DNA from: Lachnoclostridium sp. UBA903
Lineage (GTDB): Bacteria; Bacillota; Clostridia; Lachnospirales; Lachnospiraceae
DNA: 64,000 nucleotides
NCBI GenBank assembly: GCA_002294045.1
Contig: DBEP01000007.1
Location: forward strand, 40,711 to 104,710
Direction of reading: 5' to 3'
Shown: positions 1 to 6,675 of the stretch, piece after piece
Numbering within the stretch: the stretch's first letter is position 1
How the letters are laid out: every line of letters starts with the position of its first letter
Position numbers and translations under genes: made by a program
The notes under the pieces: generated by a model
The model's input: the letters and a program-made list of their open reading frames with translations, nothing else
Databases searched by the model: none
What the model was told of the DNA's origin: nothing

Positions 1-463
1 AAAATTCATGGGGATATTTAACGGCTGTCTCCGAAGTAAGCCCGACAATATCTAATAATTCATTCACTCTTTTTCGTTCCTCCCCGGCTGTCAGTTTCTC
101 AAAATTACGTAAGGGTTCCGCAATAATATCCAGAACTCTTTTTTTAGGATTTAGGGATGAATAAGCATCCTGAAATATCATCTGTACACCTCTGCGGTAA
201 GGAGAGCGGTTTTTGCCGATATATTTTGTAATGTCTTCTCCGTTAAAAAAAATCTGCCCCTCCGTACTCTTGACCAGGCCTATAATAGCTTTGCCGGTAG
301 TACTCTTCCCTGAACCGGATTCGCCTACCAGGCCAAAGGTCTCACCTTCCTCAATGGAAAAGCCAATACCGTCAACCGCTTTCACATAACCTTGCGTCCG
401 ACCTAATATACCGCCCCGGATGGGATAATGAACTTTTAAATTATTAACTTCAAGCAATGGCAC
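1..463 (-). CDS. Oligopeptide/oligosaccharide ABC transporter ATP-binding protein (OppF type), partial
   Basis: This is the N-terminal part of an OppF-type ATPase that powers an importer from the cytoplasmic face; the C-terminus lies beyond the left edge. The start is GTG at 463, preceded by GGAGAGG. About 154 codons are visible: Walker A GESGSGKST near residue 58 and a Q-loop QMIFQDAYSSLNP near residue 102. The sequence ends at YPHEF, just before the expected LSGGQ signature. The start lies 13 bases past the stop of the OppD-type gene, so the two are cotranscribed. No permease or binding-protein gene lies upstream, so those genes must be further left or elsewhere. The family assignment is secure; the substrate is unknown. 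Confidence 0.9.
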   Translation of the reverse strand, partial: MPLLEVNNLKVHYPIRGGILGRTQGYVKAVDGIGFSIEEGETFGLVGESGSGKSTTGKAIIGLVKSTEGQIFFNGEDITKYIGKNRSPYRRGVQMIFQDAYSSLNPKKRVLDIIAEPLRNFEKLTAGEERKRVNELLDIVGLTSETAVKYPHEF

Positions 464-476
464 TTTAACCTCTCCT

Positions 477-1475
477 TTACCTATTGAATTCAAAATTTTT
501 ATAACAGGAGCATAATACATAATGTCCCGGCTTCACTTCATGATATATAGGTTCTTCTTCATGTACCGATAAAGGTATCCAGGGAATACGTTCTGAAAAC
601 CGACAGCCTTTCCGGTTCAGTTTCATAAGGGAGGGAACCATTCCCTGTATTACATGCAGCCGTTCTTTTTCATCGTCAGCCGCCGATATTCCTGGCACAG
701 AGGCAAAAAGTGAACGGGTATAAGGGTGAAGCGGATTAGTAAATATTTCATGTACTTCAGCAGTTTCAACAATCTGCCCGGCATACATGACTGCTACTTT
801 GTCCGCCATTTCTGCAACAACTCCTAAATCATGGGTTATTAATATGATTCCTGATTTCATTTCTTTCTGAAGTTTTTTCAGCAAATCCAAGATTTGAGCC
901 TGTATGGTAACATCCAACGCAGTAGTGGGTTCATCCGCAATTACCAGGGAGGGTTTGCAGGCTAAAGCTATGGCTATCATGGCACGCTGTCTCATACCGC
1001 CGGAAAGTTCATGGGGAAATTGCTCATAGGTCAGGCCAGGAGACGGGATTCCCGCTCCCTCCAGCAATTCTATGGCACGGTTGCGTCTGTCTTCCCTGCT
1101 TAAGGACATGTGAAAATAAAGACTTTCTTCTATCTGGGCTCCGATTTTCATAAGAGGATTCAATGCGGTAAGAGGGTCCTGAAATATCATCCCGATATCC
1201 CTGCCTCGGATACTATTAAGATCATTTAAACTCAGAGTCAGCAAATCCTTATCTTTAAATAAAATGCTGCCTTCGATTTTGGTATTTACGCTATTATGTA
1301 AATTCATAATCGACAAAGCCAGCGCACTTTTTCCACAGCCTGACTCACCAACAATGGCAAAGACTTCATTCTCCCTTACAGAAAGGGAAACACCGTCAAC
1401 TGCCGCATAGTATTTACCGTTTATACGAAATGACGTAACGAGATTACTAATCCGAAGTAATTCCTTATTTATCAT
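477..1475 (-). CDS. Oligopeptide/oligosaccharide ABC transporter ATP-binding protein (OppD type)
   Basis: A 332-residue OppD/DppD-type ATPase, full length for the family. Visible motifs are Walker A GESGCGKSA (about residues 43-51), Q-loop MIFQDPLTALNP, signature LSGGMRQRA and Walker B LVIADEPTTALD, followed by the H-loop ILITHDLG. The C-terminal substrate-specificity region is unusual. Family members normally have four Cys there (compare the second OppD at 9509-10513), but here two of the four positions are occupied by other residues (CRFSERIPWIP...VLC). The start is ATG after GGGAGGAGTATT. It is the first gene of an operon with the OppF gene to the left, behind a consensus promoter at 1724-1752. 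The substrate cannot be told. Confidence 0.93.
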   Translation of the reverse strand: MINKELLRISNLVTSFRINGKYYAAVDGVSLSVRENEVFAIVGESGCGKSALALSIMNLHNSVNTKIEGSILFKDKDLLTLSLNDLNSIRGRDIGMIFQDPLTALNPLMKIGAQIEESLYFHMSLSREDRRNRAIELLEGAGIPSPGLTYEQFPHELSGGMRQRAMIAIALACKPSLVIADEPTTALDVTIQAQILDLLKKLQKEMKSGIILITHDLGVVAEMADKVAVMYAGQIVETAEVHEIFTNPLHPYTRSLFASVPGISAADDEKERLHVIQGMVPSLMKLNRKGCRFSERIPWIPLSVHEEEPIYHEVKPGHYVLCSCYKNFEFNR

Positions 1476-1544
1476 AATACTCCTCCCTCTCTATAATTTT
1501 GACTACCCGGCATAAATTCTCATTAAGAAAAACAAGCGTTTGAT

Positions 1545-1646
1545 ATGCCGGACTTCAGGACTGGCACATTGTCACTTCAGTGACAAACTTCCTAATTACA
1601 CGTCATTCGCATCCTGCCCTTTTTATTTTCTAATGAAATAAAAAAG
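1545..1646. repeat. Dispersed structured repeat, copy 1
   Basis: A perfect hairpin TTGTCACT/AGTGACAA (arms 1569-1576 and 1579-1586) is followed by CTTCC, CGTCATTCGCATC and an AT-rich hairpin (CCTTTTTATTT pairing with AAATAAAAAAGG). The same order of modules recurs at about 18560-18665 (GTCGCCTAAGTGACAAATTTCC, CGTCATGCGCATC, AT-rich hairpin). The match is partial but spans more than 40 bases with conserved arms. It lies in the untranslated leader of the oppD operon, so it could act in RNA. Function unknown. Confidence 0.5.
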
Positions 1647-1683
1647 GGGCTTCAACACGCTTCCTACTTTCATCCCAGCGCAT
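1630..1683 (-). CDS. Possible 17-residue leader peptide upstream of oppD
   Basis: A short frame, ATG at 1683 to TAG at 1630, encodes MRWDESRKRVEAPFLFH. GAGG sits 8 bases before the ATG. The frame is open further upstream, so it could also be the tail of a lost gene. The stop codon falls in the loop of the AT-rich hairpin of the repeat, an arrangement compatible with translation affecting leader folding. There is no independent support for expression. Confidence 0.25.
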   Translation of the reverse strand: MRWDESRKRVEAPFLFH

Positions 1684-1723
1684 TGTAAAAGCCTCATCCC
1701 ATTTATCCTTAATTGATATATGT

Positions 1724-1752
1724 ATTATATTATTCTTTCCAATCCTTGTCAA
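1724..1752 (-). promoter_or_regulatory. Sigma-A promoter for the oppD-oppF operon
   Basis: On the minus strand TTGACA (1747-1752) is separated by 17 bases from TATAAT (1724-1729). Both hexamers match the vegetative consensus exactly. The predicted start near 1717 gives a leader of about 240 bases containing the structured repeat and the possible leader peptide. Confidence 0.75.
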
Positions 1753-1756
1753 GATA

Positions 1757-2110
1757 CCCATATTTTACCGGTTCGTTATATAATTATCTATTTTTAGTGT
1801 ATATAATTACAAGCTGCAATAAATTTTTAATCACAACAACGATTTTTGTCTTTCTCAAAAACACAAATTCCGCCTGTCGAAGACTTTGCTACAAGCTTTC
1901 TTTTTAATACTTATTCCTTTTTTTGTAATCTTATTAGTCATAGTATTATTTTATTAGCGTAACGTATATTTATACATGCTTATTATATAGTGTAACAAAA
2001 ATTTAAATCAAATTTAATACTTTCGTAATATTTATACATTTTTTACACCTCAATCTAAGTTAAGCTGCGGAACCTTATTTTCCCACATTTTCTTTTAAAA
2101 AAACCAAAAA
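1757..2110. other. AT-rich intergenic DNA
   Basis: Very AT-rich DNA between the divergent oppD promoter and the tRNA promoter. Short frames here lack ribosome binding sites and recognisable residues. No gene or clear regulatory site is seen. Confidence 0.6.
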
Positions 2111-2116
2111 TTATTC

Positions 2117-2145
2117 TTGACATTTTTATATAAAAGTAGGATAAT
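2117..2145 (+). promoter_or_regulatory. Promoter of the tRNA-Pro/tRNA-Thr unit
   Basis: TTGACA (2117-2122), a 17-base spacer and GATAAT (2140-2145) lie 42 bases before tRNA-Pro. This is a typical strong vegetative promoter for stable RNA. Confidence 0.75.
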
Positions 2146-2186
2146 AGTTTGGCAAGAGTTTTTAAGAAACAGTAAATATTGGTTAA

Positions 2187-2260
2187 CGAGGTGTGGCTCA
2201 GATTGGTAGAGCGCTGCGTTCGGGACGCAGAGGCCGTGGGTTCGAATCCCGTCACCTCGA
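2187..2260 (+). tRNA. tRNA-Pro (anticodon CGG)
   Basis: A complete cloverleaf of 74 nt. The acceptor arm CGAGGTG pairs with CACCTCG and the discriminator base is A. The anticodon stem CTGCG/CGCAG encloses loop TTCGGGA with anticodon CGG. The T-loop is TTCGAAT. No CCA is encoded. Confidence 0.96.
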
Positions 2261-2276
2261 TTTTTTATGGAACTAT

Positions 2277-2349
2277 GCTGGAATAACTCAGTTGGTAGAG
2301 TACCTCACTCGTAATGAGGAAGTCGTGGGTTCAAGTCCCATTTCCAGCT
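2277..2349 (+). tRNA. tRNA-Thr (anticodon CGT)
   Basis: A complete cloverleaf of 73 nt. The acceptor arm GCTGGAA pairs with TTCCAGC and the discriminator base is T. The anticodon stem CCTCA/TGAGG encloses loop CTCGTAA with anticodon CGT. The T-loop is TTCAAGT. It follows tRNA-Pro by 16 bases in one transcription unit. Its 3' end directly abuts a phage terminase fragment on the opposite strand. Confidence 0.96.
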
Positions 2350-2448
2350 TTTAAGACGCTCTTTATAGACAGCCTTATAAGCCCTGGTGGCATTAAGGTC
2401 AATCAAATATTCATCAGCAAACAACTTCTGTTTATCTGTTAATGCCAA
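2350..2448 (-). pseudogene. Phage terminase small subunit, N-terminal remnant
   Basis: On the minus strand a TTG start at 2448, preceded by GAGGTG, opens a frame containing LTDKQKLFADEYL, IDLNATRAYKAVY and KERLKS. This is the characteristic N-terminal helix-turn-helix segment of phage terminase small subunits (TerS), which recognise the packaging site. Only about 33 residues remain. The frame then runs into the complement of the tRNA-Thr 3' end and stops, so the rest of the gene (typically well over 100 residues) is lost. This is best explained by a prophage or island that recombined at the tRNA 3' end, followed by deletion. The homology call rests on motif recognition only. Confidence 0.7.
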
Positions 2449-2593
2449 CAGGTTCACCTCTCTTTCAATATCTCATATATTTTTATATTTTTCATTGTTA
2501 AAATTGCTGTATTCACAACCTTTTCATCAATCTTCTAACTTACAAATCGTTTTACTAAAGTCTCCATTAGCATAAGCCTAAGGGGTGGTGCTT

Positions 2594-2683
2594 ATGTACA
2601 TTACATATAGTGATTTATTCACCTTTGTAATTATGCTTGCAGCTATAATAACCCTTGTCAGAAATGACAAGCACAAAAAATAG
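2594..2683 (+). CDS. Holin-like type I toxin peptide
   Basis: A 29-residue peptide: short N-terminus (MYITYSDLF), one hydrophobic helix (about residues 8-22, TFVIMLAAIITLV) and a charged tail (RNDKHKK). This matches the small holin-like toxins of Firmicutes type I toxin-antitoxin loci (TxpA/BsrG-like), which insert in the membrane. The ribosome site AGGGGTGGTG ends 3 bases before the ATG. The coding end is followed by an inverted repeat (TAGCCGCCCT with AGGACGGCTA) and then a convergent antisense promoter, the usual layout of these modules. It sits beside phage debris. Family assignment is by size, topology and context. Confidence 0.7.
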   Translation: MYITYSDLFTFVIMLAAIITLVRNDKHKK

Positions 2684-2780
2684 CCGCCCTGCTCTCTGGT
2701 AAAGGAAGGACGGCTAAGTTTTATAGTTAACTTATTTTACCGAGACGGATAGGTGCCACTATCCTCCGGCTGTCTTGCTA
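2684..2780 (-). ncRNA. Putative antisense antitoxin RNA
   Basis: A consensus promoter at 2788-2816 points leftward into the 3' part of the toxin transcript. The transcript would start near 2780 and pair with the toxin mRNA tail, crossing the structured region at 2736-2776 and the inverted repeat around 2681-2716. The exact 3' end cannot be set from sequence. The call rests on the promoter plus the known layout of TxpA/RatA-type modules. Confidence 0.55.
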
Positions 2781-2787
2781 AGTATAT

Positions 2788-2816
2788 TATATACCACGGG
2801 CCTGCTGTAGTGTCAA
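2788..2816 (-). promoter_or_regulatory. Promoter of the antisense RNA
   Basis: On the minus strand TTGACA (2811-2816) is followed after 17 bases by TATATA (2788-2793), with an overlapping TATAAT at 2786-2791 at 19 bases. No reading frame with a ribosome site follows, which fits an RNA gene. Confidence 0.65.
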
Positions 2817-3195
2817 TGATAAATTAAAAACACCCCTGCTGCAACGGACGGCTCAAAGAATACGCTGATAAACACTTAGAGTAGACTACTCTTGAAGGTT
2901 ATATAACAGGCTTGATAATAAATGATAACATTATATAAATACTAAATAACAATGTTCCCTGTTAATAATCGGGGATTGGTATTAAAAAATAATACAAGCG
3001 GGACCGAATCTGATTTAGAAACGGTCCCTTACTTCCCTCAATATTTTATCTTTAATTTAACATATTTCACCTATTTTGTCAATAAATTTCTGTCAATGCT
3101 GCACTCAAATCTGTTTATTCCTGAATAATATGGTTTTCTTTGTAGTATCTTCTGTTATTCCAAAATTCAATACGCTTAATTCAAACATAAAATTA
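2817..3195. other. Intergenic region with one hairpin
   Basis: AT-rich DNA between the toxin module and a small membrane-protein gene. The only structure seen is the hairpin at 3000-3028. Plus-strand frames here are antisense to the small gene or lack start signals. Confidence 0.5.
3000..3028. terminator. Hairpin, possible terminator
   Basis: GGGACCG (3000-3006) pairs perfectly with CGGTCCC (3022-3028) across a 15-base loop. The following bases are T-rich but interrupted on the plus strand, so efficiency is uncertain. It could end the minus-strand small gene at 3196-3354. Confidence 0.45.
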
Positions 3196-3354
3196 TTATT
3201 TTTTATCATTTTTACCAAATATGTACCCAAGTGCAAACGTAATAATATTTCCCCCTAATCCCAACTCAATTGTTTTTCCTGTAATAAAACTTATCAACGT
3301 AGAAATAGTTGCTAAAATAATAAGGACTATGCACATTATAGATGTTATTTTCAT
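3196..3354 (-). CDS. Small two-helix membrane protein
   Basis: A 52-residue frame with ATG at 3354 and a good ribosome site AAAAGGGG seven bases upstream. Residues about 5-25 (SIMCIVLIILATISTLISF) and about 34-46 (GGNIITFALGYIF) are hydrophobic, and the tail is GKNDKK. Not recognised as a named family; similar small membrane proteins are common in clostridia. It overlaps plus-strand frames that lack ribosome sites, so this strand is preferred. It stands alone between the toxin module and the GH18 gene. Confidence 0.55.
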   Translation of the reverse strand: MKITSIMCIVLIILATISTLISFITGKTIELGLGGNIITFALGYIFGKNDKK

Positions 3355-3574
3355 GAATTTACCCCTTTTATATTTATATTATAACTATATTATACATATT
3401 ATAACAATATTTAGGAGCAATCAAGGAAAGTTTATTTTTTATAATATGGAACCTTCGTTCTACAAATAATAATTTAAGTAAATCACGGGGTTTAACTACA
3501 CCATAAATTTCACTAAAGGTGCCTAAGCTTAATTTTAAATGTTAAAATCCTTATATCCTATACTTAACATTAGT
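3355..3574. other. AT-rich spacer
   Basis: The spacer between the small membrane-protein gene and the GH18 promoter. Apart from the minus-strand ribosome site next to 3354, no further signal is seen. Confidence 0.5.
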
Positions 3575-3603
3575 TTTACAGGCCGGTTTATTCTATATAT
3601 AAT
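3575..3603 (+). promoter_or_regulatory. Promoter of the LysM-GH18 gene
   Basis: TTTACA (3575-3580), a 17-base spacer and TATAAT (3598-3603) form a good vegetative promoter 45 bases before the ATG. A second AT-rich box, CATATAAT at 3611-3618, resembles -10 boxes of mother-cell sporulation sigma factors, but I see no convincing -35 for it. Confidence 0.55.
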
Positions 3604-3647
3604 GTAAAAACATATAATAGAATTAAAAAATAGATAAAGGATTTAAT

Positions 3648-4940
3648 ATGATAATACATGTTGTCCAACCTGGAGAAACCATAGAATCAGTATCGGATTC
3701 CTTTAATATTCCCATAGAAAGGTTAATACAGGAAAACGGTATTGTTAATCCGGACAATCTGGCTATTGGCCAGACTATTGTAATTGTTTACCCGGATGCA
3801 GTATATACGGTCCAGGCAGGAGATACATTAGAAAATATAGCAGATACACATGGCATTTCGGTTATGGAACTATTAAGAAACAATTCTTTTCTTTCAGGCA
3901 GAGAATTTATATATCCCGGTGAAACCATAGTTATAAGTTACCAGACAAACAAAATCAGGTCCATTGTTACCAGCGGTTATGCATTTCCCTATATCGGCAG
4001 AGATATATTAAGAAAGACTCTTCCATACTTAACGTATCTGACCATATTAAATAATACGGTAACCATAGAAGGAGATATTATAGACGCCGATGATGCCGAA
4101 ATTATCCAAACAGCAAAAGATTACGGTGTTGCACCTATGATGTTTGTATCTACTTTGACTGAACAGGGAATAAGCAGCAGAGAAGTAGCCTACAGTATTA
4201 TAAACAATCCGCAGGCACAGGAAAGACTGATTGATAACCTTCTGCGTATATTAAATGACAAAGGCTACTATGGGGTAAATCTGTATGCCGAATATATTAA
4301 TCTGGAGAATCTAGACCAGAATGCGGAATATCTCAGCAGAATAGCGGATATTCTGCATTCCGAAGGTTACAGAGTGGTAATTACCATTACTCCAAGAGCC
4401 ATGATGCAAGACCTTAACCTAACTTTTGAAAATATAGATTATTCCAAATTAACCGTATCCGTCGATGCTGTTTTATTTATATCTTACCAATGGGGTATTT
4501 CATATGAATATCCTAGTTCCAATAGCCCTCTTAATGTATTAAGAGCGTTATTAGATTATGCGGTTAGTATTATCCCCTCCGAGAAAATTACTTTAGGTCT
4601 TATAACTAACGGTTATGACTGGCGCCTGCCCTATGTACCCGGCGCTACCGGTGCCAATGCGGTTACTTCCAGGAATGCAATACAAATCGCGGCGGAATAC
4701 GGTATACCCATACAATTCAATGAGGTAGCCCAGGCGCCTTATTTCTACTATACGGCAGACGATGGTTCTCTGCACATTATATGGTTTAAAGATGCAAGAA
4801 GCTTTGACGCAATTACCGGATTAGTGCCGGAATATGATCTTCAGGGTTTGTCTATTTGGACTGTTATGGACTTTGAAAACCAAATGTGGCTTATCATTAA
4901 CACAAACTATGACATAGAAAAAGTTCTAAATATCTCCTGA
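3648..4940 (+). CDS. LysM-domain glycoside hydrolase family 18 protein (spore cortex/peptidoglycan type)
   Basis: A 430-residue protein with no signal peptide. It has two N-terminal LysM peptidoglycan-binding domains (about 2-47, starting IHVVQPGETIESVSD, and about 51-95, VYTVQAGDTLENIAD) and a GH18 TIM barrel (about 105-428). The architecture matches spore germination/coat N-acetylglucosaminidases of the YaaH/SleL group. The catalytic strand usually reads DG-hydrophobic-N-hydrophobic-D-F-E. Here it is YGVNLYAE (near residue 206), so Glu is kept but both Asp are Tyr. That may abolish or alter hydrolysis and suggests a binding role. The ribosome site is AAAGGA. The gene stands alone with its own promoter and a downstream terminator. 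Confidence 0.88.
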   Translation: MIIHVVQPGETIESVSDSFNIPIERLIQENGIVNPDNLAIGQTIVIVYPDAVYTVQAGDTLENIADTHGISVMELLRNNSFLSGREFIYPGETIVISYQTNKIRSIVTSGYAFPYIGRDILRKTLPYLTYLTILNNTVTIEGDIIDADDAEIIQTAKDYGVAPMMFVSTLTEQGISSREVAYSIINNPQAQERLIDNLLRILNDKGYYGVNLYAEYINLENLDQNAEYLSRIADILHSEGYRVVITITPRAMMQDLNLTFENIDYSKLTVSVDAVLFISYQWGISYEYPSSNSPLNVLRALLDYAVSIIPSEKITLGLITNGYDWRLPYVPGATGANAVTSRNAIQIAAEYGIPIQFNEVAQAPYFYYTADDGSLHIIWFKDARSFDAITGLVPEYDLQGLSIWTVMDFENQMWLIINTNYDIEKVLNIS

Positions 4941-5020
4941 AAATAAAAATTATAAACCAACAGCAATCTGAAGAAATAGAAATTCCAGCCTACATATGTT
5001 CCTGTAAACTCCGCTTAACC

Positions 5021-5055
5021 AAACCCGGTTCCATTAATATATGAAACCGGGTTTT
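5021..5055. terminator. Bidirectional terminator
   Basis: AAACCCGGTT and AACCGGGTTT form a GC-rich stem with A and T tracts on both sides, between the plus-strand GH18 gene and the minus-strand sugar operon. It suits termination from both directions. Confidence 0.8.
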
Positions 5056-5107
5056 AATAACATTAAAAAACATCTGTTGTTTTCTGCTGTTCATCTTATT
5101 CGCGCTT

Positions 5108-5908
5108 TCACAGGTTTTCCACACATTTTCTCAAAAGAATAATTGCATTTTTAATGTCTTCTTTTCCGTGTCTTGCATATGCTTCGAAACTAATCCTGGA
5201 ATGATAGCCTGTTTTTTTTAAAACAGTAAAAAAGTTTATATAGTCTTCCGATATTCTAATTGGGAAAAGCCGTCCTTGAGGTTCGGCAAAATGTACATGG
5301 ATAATATCCTTTCCATTTTCGGTTATATGGTTCAGATTTTCTTTTTCCAGCGTAAAGTGGTAATAATCAACCAAAAGCTTAACACCGGATACCTCTGCCG
5401 CCTGCATAAGCTTTTTCCCGTCCGAAAGGTTTAAAATGATATTGCTTTCCTCTCTGTTTAAGGGTTCTATGGCAATCTGCATTCCCTTATGGGCTATATA
5501 TTGGTCGGAGATTTTTAATACCTTTACAATCTGCCGGAAAGCTGTTTCTTTTGAAAAACCCTCCGGAACATTTTTTGCTGCCGAACTGCCGAACACTATT
5601 ATTTTTGCTCCCAATGCTCCGGCGCGGTTACAGGCATCCCTGATATAATTCTCAATCACTTCCGCGTTGACCTTATCACCGGTAAGGCGAATCCATGACG
5701 GAAAAAAATTATTGCAGCATTCACAGGAAATTTTATGCTTTTCCAATGTTTTTTGGAGCAATTCAAATTCTTGCTGCGGCAGGGCCATTATTTGTGCCAG
5801 AGGTAATTCTATATAATCATAACCGTTTTCCGCCAGATATCCAATGTACTTCATGCCAATGGGGTCTTCCTTATTTCCAAACATATTTATACAACATCCA
5901 TATTTCAT
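5108..5908 (-). CDS. Sugar phosphate isomerase/epimerase-family TIM-barrel protein
   Basis: A 266-residue protein of the xylose isomerase-like (AP endonuclease 2) TIM-barrel family. Family marks include AIEPLNREESN (about residues 147-157, with the metal-binding Glu of D-tagatose/D-psicose 3-epimerase-like enzymes), LLVDYYHF with Asp/His ligands, HVHFAEPQGR and a C-terminal ISFEAY with the last metal Glu. It probably isomerises or epimerises a sugar or sugar acid; the exact substrate is unknown. It is the last gene of the opp-GH39 operon, 15 bases after the racemase-like gene, with GGGAGG before the ATG. The terminator at 5021-5055 follows. Confidence 0.85.
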   Translation of the reverse strand: MKYGCCINMFGNKEDPIGMKYIGYLAENGYDYIELPLAQIMALPQQEFELLQKTLEKHKISCECCNNFFPSWIRLTGDKVNAEVIENYIRDACNRAGALGAKIIVFGSSAAKNVPEGFSKETAFRQIVKVLKISDQYIAHKGMQIAIEPLNREESNIILNLSDGKKLMQAAEVSGVKLLVDYYHFTLEKENLNHITENGKDIIHVHFAEPQGRLFPIRISEDYINFFTVLKKTGYHSRISFEAYARHGKEDIKNAIILLRKCVENL

Positions 5909-5923
5909 ACTGTCCTCCCGTAA

Positions 5924-6604
5924 TTATAAAGCTTTTAGCATCTGGCGTACTCTTTCAAAGCCGGTTTCCCCGCTGTTATATACGGGAACCCTGGTTTTGG
6001 TGAGATAAGGTGCCAGTGCGGACATGGATAACTGGGCCATGACAATGCAGTCTGTTTCTTCCGATAACCGATGAATGGCTTCCAATAAAATTTCATTATG
6101 TTTCTCAATACGGCCCCATGAATATTCTTCGAATGCTTCCTTACATAATACGGTTTTAAATTCAACCTCTTTTCCCGCATCTTTTGCCGCAATACGGAGC
6201 AGCCTCTCCGAAGAAGGAACTGTTGTTGCCAGAGTGGCCAACAGGCCGATTTTTTTCCCTTGTTTAACAGCTGTCTCCATCATAGGCCTGTCAATCTGAG
6301 CAATGGGCACGTTAATCAGCGGCCTTCCCAATTCCGCCGCATAGTTGAAAGTGGAGCATGCCAGTAAAATCAAATCAACCTCAGCTTCTTCCAGATTGTG
6401 TGCATATTGTGTAAATTTAAAATAATTTACTTTGGGTACCACGCCTGCTCCGGCACGGATATTATCCCTTTGGATGGTATCGTCACATAAATGCACGACG
6501 CTGACCTCCGGAATATATTTTTCGATAAAGGGTTCCATGGCACCGATGGTAATATGGGAAGCATGTATAATTCCCAGGGTTTTATCCGATAACTCCTTTT
6601 TCAT
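5924..6604 (-). CDS. Aspartate/glutamate racemase-family protein
   Basis: A 226-residue cytoplasmic protein of the Asp/Glu/hydantoin racemase superfamily. The first catalytic-cysteine region is present (LILLACSTFNYAAE, about residues 79-92). In the second half the position usually held by the partner Cys reads CIVMAQLSMSAL, with Cys shifted and Gln/Leu at the usual site, so two-base racemisation in the classical manner is doubtful. Many uncharacterised members share the AQ-S-M pattern. It lies between GH39 and the TIM-barrel gene, so the substrate is probably a sugar-derived acid or an amino acid released from a glycoconjugate; that is inference. Confidence 0.8.
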   Translation of the reverse strand: MKKELSDKTLGIIHASHITIGAMEPFIEKYIPEVSVVHLCDDTIQRDNIRAGAGVVPKVNYFKFTQYAHNLEEAEVDLILLACSTFNYAAELGRPLINVPIAQIDRPMMETAVKQGKKIGLLATLATTVPSSERLLRIAAKDAGKEVEFKTVLCKEAFEEYSWGRIEKHNEILLEAIHRLSEETDCIVMAQLSMSALAPYLTKTRVPVYNSGETGFERVRQMLKAL

Positions 6605-6675
6605 ATACGTTTCCTTTCCGCCATATGGCTGTTTTGATATTCTATTCTTACTATAAAATCTGCCGTATTACCTTG

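Noticed and set aside
1713..1907. 64-codon plus-strand frame near the oppD promoter
   Set aside because: AT-rich chance frame covering the minus-strand promoter, no ribosome site.
2055..2255. Minus-strand frame across tRNA-Pro
   Set aside because: A tRNA read in antisense; the MTGFEPTAS-type peptide is a known artefact of tRNA genes.
3076..3469. Two short plus-strand frames
   Set aside because: No ribosome sites and antisense to the small membrane-protein gene at 3196-3354, which has a good one.
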